DNA of 64,000 nucleotides from Symbiodinium microadriaticum (lineage: Eukaryota > Sar > Dinophyceae > Suessiales > Symbiodiniaceae). The stretch spans positions 463,920 through 527,919 of the forward strand of contig LSRX01000472.1 of assembly GCA_001939145.1 (NCBI GenBank), written 5' to 3'. The notes beneath the pieces were generated by a model. The model was not told the origin of the DNA. It made no database searches and saw only the letters and a list, made by a program, of their open reading frames with translations. The translations under genes and the position numbers were made by a program. Below, piece by piece: positions 22,364 through 32,699 of the stretch; the first letter of the stretch is position 1; each line of letters starts with the position of its first letter.

Positions 22364-22813
22364 CTATGGTTCACACAAACGGCTGCAATAACTGCCACGA
22401 ACCCTCCGCTTGCACCACATCCACCCTTTCCTGAAACACGGAGGGCTTTGAAAAAGCAGCAGTTGTCTCTGACTGCATGCCTCCAGAATGGCAAGCTCCT
22501 CGAGGTCGGAAAGGTCGTACGTGCCTTTGCAAATTGTCGGATCTGCGGTGCAGTGCTGGAGCAGCTCTGCCGCTCTAAGTGCTCCACCGTCCAGGACGCA
22601 TGTCTTCGAACTCCCGGTGTACGTAGAAGATGGTGTGGCTGGTGTAGCAGGAAGGGTTGTCTCTGCATCGCAATCAACGTGCGCGATGCCAGGCTCCCCA
22701 AGTCCAAGTGTGTCGAGAGCCGTCTTCTTCAGCCCAGACTCACTCGCAGAAGCATTCTCGCAGATTACAACCTCAGCATCACAATCCTTGGTTCTTTGCT
22801 CGTCTTTGCTCAC
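22364..22813 (-). CDS. Unassigned exon-like frame
   Basis: A 149-codon minus frame with plausible composition (for example KGTYDLSDLEELAILEAC). It lies upstream of the PAN-like signal peptide. No family was recognised. The opposite strand is also open over 247 codons, so neither can be called with assurance. Confidence 0.22.
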   Translation of the reverse strand: MSKDEQRTKDCDAEVVICENASASESGLKKTALDTLGLGEPGIAHVDCDAETTLPATPATPSSTYTGSSKTCVLDGGALRAAELLQHCTADPTICKGTYDLSDLEELAILEACSQRQLLLFQSPPCFRKGWMWCKRRVRGSYCSRLCEP

Positions 22814-22814
22814 G

Positions 22815-23740
22815 GTGCAAACCTACAGTGCGAATTCGTGGGTACTTGGAAGAAGCCCAGTATAGCAAACGATCAGCTACCAGATGCTAGCCAGCATCCG
22901 CTTCTGCTCCTGTCTCTGGCATGAACTGCGACCTCAGCTCCACTGCAATCTTGACACCTAACACATCGAGTACAGACTAGGCCGCCAGCAAAACAAGTGC
23001 ACGCTGTCCGCAATCTGGACAGATCTAGGTACTTCCTGTGATTCGAGCCGCAAAACCCAGTACCAGTGAAGTGTTAGCACACCACACTTTCCGACGCCGT
23101 GAATACAGCTGCATAGCCCTATGGACATGTGCACTTCCAACTATCTGGAGCCCTGTACAGGGAAATCTTTGCATACTTAACAAGAACGGAGGCTCGTCGC
23201 GTATGCATAATATGGGAAAGCTTTCTCACAACGTCTGTCTTCCAAGATGCCCATTTGTCTTGGTCGCTGCCTTGTACCCTGCCGCAGGACACGACTGCGA
23301 GGTGCAGAACAGGAGACTGTCGGGCACTAGACCTGGTGGCAAGCTGCTGGCCTGCAAACACCCCCTAAGGCGAGCTGAAGAGAATCCAATGACTCCCTGT
23401 CTCGGACTAGACGAGGAGCGGCCTTAGGCGCTGTGACCTCGTGCAAGGGGGCGGAGGTCGCATCTGATTTTCAGATGGCCCCAATGAAAACTCTCGCCTC
23501 CACGCCTACTGGACATGAAGGGTTGATGAGACTCTGATGGACATGCAGAGAAGTGGGAAAACTTAATTGGTTGGAACGCAGTTTTTTGCGAATCTCTTCC
23601 AGGCAAAGCGCTTGCCTGCAATGGACGCGTGTGGGCGATGGCCCAGATTCAAAGCACGTCTATGTACAATCACTTTTGCAGAGGTCCACTGGTTTTGTCC
23701 TGCGCATCGGCTTCAGCTTTTCTGAAGGGGAGAGGGCCCG
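22815..23740. other. Spacer without recognised gene
   Basis: Short open frames on both strands, none with a domain signature. It probably separates the PAN-like gene from the EF-hand gene. Confidence 0.35.
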
Positions 23741-23754
23741 ATGCCACCTGCCTT

Positions 23755-26700
23755 GATCGATGCAAAGTCGAGGTCCAGCAGCTTCCTCAGCAACACCAGG
23801 AAGTTGGGGAAGTCTGCCTGGAAAGCGGGACTTGTTCAAGCCACGGCAGCAACAAGGCTGCAATCGGTTGCGCCCTCCCAGCCTCTGGCTGCTTGCAGAC
23901 CTACCAAGCACCATATCTCAGCTCCTATCACATGGGAGGCGGAGAATGAGGCGAGCAGGCCTCGGCGAAGATCTCCTCCAGCTGCTTCGTGCGGGCGTCG
24001 TTCAAGGGGGTGATTCCATGAATCATGGCCCGGAACTGACGCAAAAAACAGAGCACCCAGGGGAGTTCACGAGAGTTGGTGACGCTGAAATCCACAGGCA
24101 CCTCATCAAAGCCCAGGTCTTGCGAGTCGCCAAGGGAATTCAGGAAGAGTTCCCGAGACCTCGGTCCGACGCCCGGAACTGCCCCCTTGTATCGTCACAG
24201 CAGAGACTGGATACTGTAGAGCTGGGAATCAGACTCAGCTACCTCCTGGTTGGTGAAGCCCGTCTCCTCGCACGTCTAGCATCAAAACCAACGGAGGCCG
24301 CCGCGAACCATGAGAGTCTGGATGTAAACAAACGGGAACAAGAACAGCAAAAATCATTGGCGCTCAGACTGCGAAGGCAGAACAAGTGGGTGTCATTCGT
24401 CATACATCAGAACTGGCGCTCAGTCCACCAACCCCAGCAAACAGCAAGTCTCGTGCGGTAAGATGCTGCGCCGTTCGGCAAGCAGGTTCAGAACCTTCAG
24501 CACCGGTCCGTCGTGGTCCGATCGCCGCTGATTAAGCAGTGTGGCGCAGGCGGGAGAAAAGCTGAAAGGTATCGAGACGAACTCAGGCAGCGACGCCCTT
24601 CGCAGTTTGATCTTGAGGACATAGATAGCTCTGATGCGACAAATGCCCCACGGCCAGCCGCAATCCGATGAACCGACGCGCCATCAGCTCCCATGAGGCT
24701 TGCCCTGTTGTCCATACAACTTCTGGCCTGGGGGTTTCCAAAGCCACTAGTGCAAACCCCCACGCACAGATACACCCCACCACACCCAACCTGAAGCTTT
24801 GCGCCACCTAGACAAGAGGAAAGTCGAGACCCGGGAATGGGCCTGGATGGCCTGCTGCTCCTTCCTCAGCCGCTCTTTGTCCTCAAGGCACTGCGACTTA
24901 GAGCTTGCTTCACACCTTGAGGCACGGGGGAGCCACGGGCCTTGAAGGCGCTGAAGAGGCCCAGGAGCTTCAAGAAGGCGGCGAAATCCAAGCCTCGTTC
25001 CGGGACTGCTAGCGAAAGCGCCACGTTTCATGAACACTTCTCTGCCCCCGGCTGCCGGTGGCTTCCTGGTCCGCCTCCCAAATCATGAGAACGCCTACCC
25101 TCTTGCAGCAATTTTCCTTTGCCACGGTGAAACCCCGCAGCTCTTGACCAGCATGAGCTGCCGGACCTCTCGCAGCAGAGCCAGGAGCTGTGGCCGCTTA
25201 GACCTTCGGAATCGAAAGCAAACGAAAGTGGGGTGTAGGTCAGAGTGTACATACGATAAGGACATAGCTATGGATATAGCAGTGGCAAAAAACATAGATA
25301 TTGCTATAGATATAGACACAGATACGGATATAGGTACAGATATAGATGAGGATACGGATACAGATACTGATATAAATCCAGATTTAGCTATAGGTATACG
25401 TATACATACGTTCATGAAGACAAACATAGAGAGGATTGCAAATGTACATATGCACACACACACACACGTACACACATGCAGACATACATGTGTGTGTTTC
25501 TGTCACATGTTCGTTCTCATCCCTTGTGTTGTCTCAAGATAGCTCGTTCTTTTACATATATGCAGACACACACACACACACGTACATATGTCTATGAACA
25601 TATATATATATATATATAGATAACCACACGCATGTGTATGTGTGTATATATATATATGTATACAGGTATACGCACATATATTTAGCTGATTATGAACATA
25701 AATGTAGAGACTTGCAGAGAGACATACATGTACATATACATACATACATACATACATACATACCTACCTACCTACCTACTTACCTACCTACCTACCTACC
25801 TACCTACCTACCTACCTAGCTACGTACGCACGTACGCACGTACATATATATATATATATACATATACATATACATGGACAATGGATCCACGAATTTATAA
25901 ACGTATAGATATCCACGTATGTAGATACGTGTATCTACGTTTGGATATAGATACAAGCACCTACTAGACACATAATAAACAGAGGGTTGGGTATAGATGT
26001 AAATGTAAATAGAGACTGCTCTTACAAACTTAGGCATATGCAGAAACACACACACACACACACAGACGACATATTATGTGTTATGGCGCGCATTTCTTCT
26101 TGAAGCCGGAGCCTTTCTTTGGCGAGCTCTGGCACCATATCCTCAACGAGTTGAATTAACCTCGGCGACTCCGTCTGTGACAAAAAGCAAAGTGCAAGTG
26201 CGGTGTACTTGCACCGGCATGACCTTTCAGGACCTGGCTCGTTTTTTGTGACTCGCCCTGAGCCATCCAGATCATAGCGCTTGAAAAAGGAGCGCAGCTC
26301 CTGCACCTGCTCCAAAACGCAGCCTAACTTCAGCAACTCAAACTTCAAGATCAAGCGACTCGGGGCTACTGGATTGCTGCGTTCTCCGATCTGCAAGCCT
26401 CCGGATCCGTCCAACCACCGTTTCTCTTGATGGCCTGCAGGGGTTGGGAAACGCGCAACGTGATGCACATAAAGCATCGTGATTGGATCTGTCATTTCCC
26501 TTCAGAATGCATATGTCAGAATATGTCAGCTTGCATTCTGACGGACCACCTCGCGAGTCGCACGACAATGTTTCTGACATGCACCTGGCCGGCACCAAAA
26601 AAGAAGCTGAACATCTGCACAACACCACAAACTTGACTGAACAAGAAGCCGGCGAAACGCAAGAAGCCGTCCCGGGGCACCTGATCATGCACTTCTGACC

Positions 26701-27098
26701 ATATCCTACGTGACCACATCTTTATGCACATCTACATTCAAGCTTTCGCAAAGGTAAAGGAAGAATGCTTTCTTCATCTTGTTTTTCTTTTGTGTTTATT
26801 TTTTGGTCCGTTTTCTTGGCTATTCCTAAAGAAACACTTTCTCCGTCACGCTTTGGACGGATGTCGTGCCATTTCCCTCGGTTTTCCTAAGGAAAACGTA
26901 CGTTACCTTGGTTTTTCGTACGGAAAGCACTATTTCCTGACGTTTTGGACGGATTTCGTGTCATTTCCCTGGGTCGTTGTTGTTGTTGTTGTATTCTCTG
27001 AAGAATTCGGGGTCTAAGGATATGCACAAGCCTGGGAAACACACACACACACCCCTCCAAGCCAAAAGATCAAGATTTGGCATGTGCGCGATGTAGTT

Positions 27099-27186
<88 letters not shown>

Positions 27187-30100
27187 GTAATAGTACTAGC
27201 AGTAGCAGCAGTAATAGTACTAGCAGTAGCAGCAGTAATAGTAGCAGTAGCAGTACTTTCTGGTGTTCTTGTTGCAGCACACTGTAGTACTTGGAAAGAT
27301 GCAAAGTCACACCATGTCATGTGACTCAGGTGTAGCATGGGAGGCAGGCACGCAAGCACTTGTTTTGCGAGCTTACTTGCGTGCACAGCACAGTGCACAC
27401 CGCGCAGCCGCTGCAGCCTCTTTGTCTGCACGGAGGCGAACCTACTGGCTGGCGCGGTCACGCTGGGACTGCCTCCGCTCGCGAGTCAGCTAAGTCTGAG
27501 CGGGTCCAGTTCTACTGAAAAGGGTGGCCTCGCAGCTACAAGGCATGGGTTGAGACGTGGCTCAAAAAGCTGCGGCCGAAGATCGGGAAGATTTGTGGCA
27601 GACAGGTTCTTCTCCAAAATTCCTGGTATGCCGGCTGGTCCCTTTGATATCACCCGCAGGACATATGCCCAATCTGAAAAGACAGTTGCGCTCGGCACGA
27701 CCTCTCATCGGACTGCTTCAAGGCGAGATGTTGATCGGCGTGCCTTGCTTCCTTCCTTCCTTCGCTCCCTCTCAAAAAGATAGAAGGAATAAAGGTTTTT
27801 CTAGGAAAGGCTTCGACTTTGGCACGAAATCCGTCCAAAGTCTAAGGCAAACTGTGTTTTCCCTAGGAAAAACCAAGGAAAAGGACCAAAAAAAAGATCC
27901 CAAAAATAGGCCCTCCGTAAAGGAATGCAGGGGGCGGAAGCATCGGACTGGATGATTTGTGCTTGCAGCCTCAAGGCCTCTCTCAGTGAGATGGACGCCC
28001 CATCCACTCCGAAACTTGAACCTCTCTAAGCCTCTAAGCCCCTGTGCCGTCATCCTTCCCATCAGATCCAAGATGCTACGGCACCGATCCCGGGCAGCGG
28101 CAAGGGCATGTCCACATTGCGGAGGTACCCCTCACGCAGGACGTCCGGCTCCGACAACGGCAAAGGCTGCGCACAGTAAGCGCAGCACCTTGTCTTCAAA
28201 GCCAAGACCTGCAAAGGCCTGCGCTTGCTCGTGCAGCTCCCTTTCCCAGATCGGCGAAGCCTCAAGCAACCATGGCCTGAACCGCTTCCGTCATCGTGAT
28301 GACCTGATTCAGGTTTTCGCAATTTTCGCAACGAGAGGAACCAACGTGTTTGACCGTAACTTTCCAATCCTGCCTTCAAACTGCATGGATCGCGCTCATC
28401 AAAGGCCTCAGCATCGCTGTTGGCTTCACCCGTTGTGCAGGTAAGACACCCAGACTCAGCACGTGCCTGCTGAAAGCAGACCATGTCGCGCTCCTCCCAT
28501 GCTTGCTTCAGTTCAATCGCTCCAGACTTCCTTTCTACAAACCCGACGGGGACATGTTTTTTTCGGACCATCCTGCAGCATGCGGACCATCTTGCGGAAC
28601 TGTCGCCTGAACACGCAGCACAACCCTCTGCAAGTGAGAGCACCCTGCATATGCCATGTAATGATACCTTACAACATGCCCAGTAAGTGCAGCTCGGCTC
28701 TAGTCGATGAGAGTCGTCAACATCCACCTGTTGAGCTGAGTGCTGGCAGGTCTACACTTGATCCCAGAATAGCCCGAGCACTGCTGTCTGACACAGCAAC
28801 CAGGACCTACTGGATTCTAGAGGCACTACGAGCGGCTTGCACTATCAGGTTCGTTTGTCAGCAACTGGACGGCTCTTGATTTAGCAGCGCAGGCATCGCA
28901 ACCAAGCAATCAGAATGCAACATTGCCGCACCCTTCAAAAGGACCCGCCTGCCGCAGGACACTCTGCATGGCCTACCAGCAGACCAAGCTAAACTTGAGT
29001 GAGGTCGCGTCCGCATGTGCGCATGTTGTCCCTCCTTTCCTGCCGAATCACAAGCACAGTCGCCCTTTGCAACCCTCTTGTGCTGATGAGATACTATACT
29101 ATAGCCAGAAGCGCACAACTTGCGGGCCTCGAAGCTGACCTTGTACCCAAGGTCGCGAACGGCAGATGGCACCTGCTTTCTTTCCAGGGCAACTCGGCCC
29201 ACCCCTGGAGACTTCCCTTTTAAACCCTAAACCCAGAAGGTCCTGAGCTCGAACCCCAAAACCCTGAAGTCCCTCCGCCTCCAGGGAGTTGAGCTCGCCC
29301 GAGCCGTCCTGGCGAAGGCTGGGAAGCTTTGAGCTCCCATAGCACTAAGCTTGTAGGATTCAGAGATGGTCTTCGGTTGCTGCCCGACCCCGAAACAAAA
29401 AATGGCTTCATTGCAAGCAAACAAGCAACCAAGCAAGGGGAGACAAGACTGCACGACAAAGAAGTGAAGGCTACTGACAGCACTACAAAACGTATCTAGC
29501 TCCGTTCCCCGAGACGTCCACTCCTGGTCGTTCCTGCGGAAAGCTGCATCGATGCTCTGCAGCTCCTCGTTCCGCATTCCCTGCGGCACATCTCCAGATC
29601 AGGGTGGCGAGAAGCCAAGCTTTATGAAGTTAAGAAAACGACCGAAATGCGCTCGAAGTGACTACCTGTGACTTCATGCTTAGAGTCTTAGAGCCCGTGG
29701 TTCAGAGTGGGTCTGCTTAAGAGCCCCGATGCAGACAGACAGACTGCGTTTTTTGTTGCGATGCTGTTCGGCCTCTCGCTGGCGGTAGACCAGCAAAAGC
29801 CGCCAGAGAGCACTCAAGTCCAGCCTGAATCTGCTCCCGCTTCGCTCCGATTTCGAAGGTTGCTCATTGCCCTCAAGTCGCACCCGAGCCCGAGCCGGCG
29901 ACGTGCTCATTCCCCGAAGCCCAGCTTCTGATGCAGCCTCCGTGAGGCATCACGAAGAAAAGGGGTCTTGATAGCTAAAGCTGAGACTTTTCATCTGATT
30001 GCGCCAGGTCACCTCGCTAATGGCCTGATTATCCCACATGTCGTACCCCAGCTGCTTCAAAACGACCGGGACATCCTCATGACGGCGGCCCAGCAAAATA

Positions 30101-32290
30101 GTATCGGAAAAGTGGTTCATGGAAGCATTATGTGCAGGAAGAGTCACGGACTGCTGCAGGCAGATGGTGCCATTGGTACTCTGCCCTGAAATGGTGGCCA
30201 ACACCCGACGGACCTCGCGCAGAAACGTCGCAAGTGCCTAGGAATCAGAACCTCAGCACAGCCGGAGCCTTCTGCAGCTCGTGCTCTCGCACCTTGCGGA
30301 GGCCTCAGTTTGCAGGGCCCGGCTCGCTGGTAGCTGCAGCTATGCCTTGAAACGGCAGGCAATCAAGACGGCCATGCGCTCTACATGTAGCTGACAGCTT
30401 CGAAGGCTACTACTAGAGCGACTGGAAAAGATGGAGTTACGTAGGAAGGTTTCGCACTGCACAAGTTGGAATGGGCGATGTTGCGAATGCTGCAGCAGTT
30501 GGCGTCTTTCCCTTGTGTGCACATTTGCAAGCAAGGGCACATCTCAAGTACTCGCGGTGGTTCATCACACCCGTCAGCTTGACGTTTGAATCCTTCATAA
30601 TCGGCAGCAGATCCTCCACTGTCATAGCATAGCCCAACCTGTAGACCGACATCAGTGGATGTCAAAAGAGTGTGCTTGACGAGAAGTCCGCACCACTCAA
30701 ACCGCAGCTTAGCTGCCAATTCAAGACCGCATGGAACTCTTGCGCATCGATCTTGCCGCAATTGTCCCTGTCAAACCTTGCCTGCATGTTGGAAACAATG
30801 GACTCAAGTCTTTGTCAGAAAACTGGGATCGGTGAGATGGGAACTCATTACAGCCAAGCTGCAAACATCTCCATGAACTGGTCGTACTCGCTGCTAGTGA
30901 AGCCCTCCCGAAGGATTAGTAAGTCCATGAGGTGCTTGAACTCCTCGTAGACCAGCTCCCCGTGTCCTGCCTGGCATCGAGTTGGACGCTTATCCAGCCT
31001 GCCTCATTCTTTTTGCCAACATCGATACCAAAAGCCACGCATTACTCTTCAGCCATGTTCGCACGCGACTTTGGCCGGCCTCGTCCACCTCTCGAATGAC
31101 TTCATCCAGCACATGAGTCCTGGGTCGCGGTGCTGCGGGGTACGCAAATGGAGCGCAGCATGGAATGTCCAGATGTGTGCAAGTACCCGAGGTCTTGGCA
31201 TAGGCTCAATGTGCAATTTCTCGAGAACCTGAGTTCCGCATGAATCTGAAGAATCAGTTAGCAGAACCCTTGCCCATTTTGGGTGATAATACCACCAGTC
31301 AACCCATTAGACGATTATTCCTATACTCCCCCCTACACCTCACCAACTATATCACCACTACATCCCCATTACCAAGACCAGTATAGGAATAACCACTTAC
31401 CCCATCCATATTCCGTAAGGCGCAAAGGTTCTCTCATAAATTTTAATAGTTTCAGGTTCAAAGGCTGTAATCACAATGAGCTCATATCTCGTAAAGTCTT
31501 ATGAGGTATGTTCATATTATACTTCTGAATGCATTATCCGATACAGTTTAGCAAAGGAGTTGTCTTGACTGGTTTGTTCTGGTTGCTTACTATTGATATC
31601 CTTTACCTCATCGTTCATAGGAATTTGAATTATTACCTTGTTATCCTGCTTACTGAATATCATAAAATAATTCTCAAGAAGTTCATCATTAAGCAATAAT
31701 TGTCGTGTATGGTTAAACACAGTAACTATTTCTGACGGCTTGTCATCTGGTCTTTGTATTTACGACTATACTCTTTTCTCTTCTCTCTGCATTGAATACA
31801 ATTTGCAAATAGTTTGTTATTCTTGCGGTATCCGAATTCTTCAACTGTCTTTTTCCTGTGACACGAGCTAGCTGATACTGGCAGCATGTACCTCTCCGGA
31901 GTCCTGGAACCAGTCGAGAACTCCTGAAACGCAAAGCGAGTCGCCTCTGCCAGCTCGGCAGACTCCACGGTGCCGGACTGATCGAGATCTGCCTCCAGGA
32001 AGGCATCCTGAAAAGAAGCCGTGATGTTGAGTCTTTGCGGTTCAGGGATGATTGGAGTTGACGTCTTCTTGTGTCAACTGGTAACTTGTGAGAAGCCTCG
32101 TCCTGCCCGGCACTGACCTTTCTCTTACTCATTCCGATACAGGCAAGAGCTCCGACTCACTGTCCTTGTGAGCCTTCTCTTGAAGGACCTCGTAGCCTTT
32201 CACGAACTCCAGGAACTCTTCCAGCTCCATAGTGGCGGACTTGGTCACCTTGTCCTTGTCGTTGGATTGTGGGGAGCCTAGCCCTGTCGG
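23755..32290 (-). CDS. Large multi-EF-hand calcium-binding protein, many exons
   Basis: A row of minus-strand exon pieces carries EF-hand loops or their flanking helices. In reading order: MELEEFLEFVKGYEVLQEK (about 32240-32175); DLDQSGTVESAE, a canonical loop with an acceptor TTTTCAG just before the exon (32007-31930); VYEEFKHLMDLL and SEYDQFME (30960-30880); DRDNCGKIDAQE, canonical (30775-30729); VEDLLPIMKDSNVKLTG, degenerate (30650-30545); EDVPVVLKQLGYDMWDNQ (30075-29990); LQSIDAAFRRNDQEW (29580-29515); DLDGSGRVTKNE, canonical (26280-26240); PQLLALLREVRQLM (25205-25145); LDFAAFLKLLGLF (25005-24960); FPNFLVLLRKLLDLDFASI (23830-23760). Several loops have all five acidic or polar ligands and should bind calcium. 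Introns contain microsatellites, a foldback repeat and an AT-rich island. One gene or two tandem genes cannot be told apart. Confidence 0.6.
25240..26085. repeat. Degenerate GATA / CATA / CCTA / CA microsatellite block
   Basis: A mosaic of short repeats: GATATA/GATACG hexamers (25250-25400), CA runs (25455-25475, 25570-25590, 26045-26065), TA runs (25600, 25650, 25845) and a CATA run passing into a pure CCTAC/CTAC run (25735-25820). It lies in an intron of the EF-hand gene. Asp/Thr-rich or Tyr/Ile-rich frames in it are artefacts. Confidence 0.85.
26800..26975. repeat. Left arm of a foldback repeat (two tandem units)
   Basis: Two tandem units of about 65-90 bp share CTTGG..TTTTC, CTTTGGACGG or GTTTTGGACGG, ATNTCGTGNCATTTCCCT (26816-26879 and 26907-26972), each with a TTTTCCTAAGGAAAA-like palindrome. 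The same sequence returns inverted at 27793-27896. Confidence 0.6.
27093..27185. repeat. (TAG)n microsatellite
   Basis: About thirty uninterrupted TAG/GTA triplets followed by degenerate TAG/CAG units to about 27255. It is read as poly-Val, poly-Tyr or poly-Thr in artefactual frames. It lies between the two foldback arms. Confidence 0.95.
27793..27896. repeat. Right, inverted arm of the foldback repeat
   Basis: Its reverse complement reads TTTTTTTTGGTCC, TTTTCCTTGG, TTTTTCCTAGGG and CTTTGGACGGATTTCGTGCC, matching 26800-26880 in order. It contains the palindrome TTTTCCCTAGGAAAA. Confidence 0.6.
29221..29234. repeat. Short CCCTAAA relic
   Basis: TAAACCCTAAACCC followed by degenerate CCCCAAAACCCTGAA words to about 29265. 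A minor interstitial telomere-like tract. Confidence 0.5.
31275..31870 (-). other. AT-rich island with a zinc-ribbon-like reading frame
   Basis: About 600 bp of clearly AT-richer sequence in an apparent intron of the EF-hand gene. On the minus strand the frame from the preceding EF-hand exon continues into TVEEFGYRKNNKLF, then CIQCREKRKEYSRK (31870-31745). This is a Lys/Asn-rich text with a CxxC that resembles the C-terminal half of a four-cysteine zinc ribbon. After a frame change near 31740 it continues for 67 codons (31720-31517). Base and amino-acid use differ from all neighbours. Between 31315 and 31392 lies a perfect 12-bp inverted repeat (TTATTCCTATAC / GTATAGGAATAA, 54-nt loop). It looks like foreign DNA inserted into the gene. 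The donor is not identified. Confidence 0.5.
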
Positions 32291-32699
32291 TGATTGACAT
32301 GACAGCATCCCTGAGGTGCGGAGCAAGGAGCACGCTCTGACTGAACCCATTCCTTCTTGATACCGACGAAGCCACAGAGCTCCAAGCCGCGAGGCAGCTC
32401 GTCGCAGAACACTTGTCCTTGCTCTTGAAGCTTGCCGAAGACTTCAGCCTAGCAAGAGTCAGAGAGTCAGATGAAGAAGGAGCAACACTTTGAAAGGCAT
32501 CTGCGGAAGTGTCAGGCAGGTGGCCCGCACATGATCCTTCGTGATCATGGAGGCTCGAGCTGTCGATTGCGCTGCTGGCGGCCTTAGCTGCACTGCCCTG
32601 TTGTGAAAGGTATGGCATCAGCTTAGACAGCGAAAAGCTTATGGCCTGCAGTGCACCTCTCCTGACATGATTCAGAAAGCTCGAGCTCAAAGCTTAAAC

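Noticed and set aside
22181..22924. 247-codon plus-strand open frame as a gene
   Set aside because: No recognisable domain, and the opposite strand has an equally open, slightly more protein-like frame.
25030..25542. Asp/Thr-repeat plus-strand protein
   Set aside because: Arises from degenerate GATA-type repeats. The real exon in the area is on the minus strand (PQLLALLREVRQLM).
27014..27461. Frames encoding poly-Thr, poly-Tyr, poly-Val and poly-Leu
   Set aside because: Pure products of the (TAG)n microsatellite.
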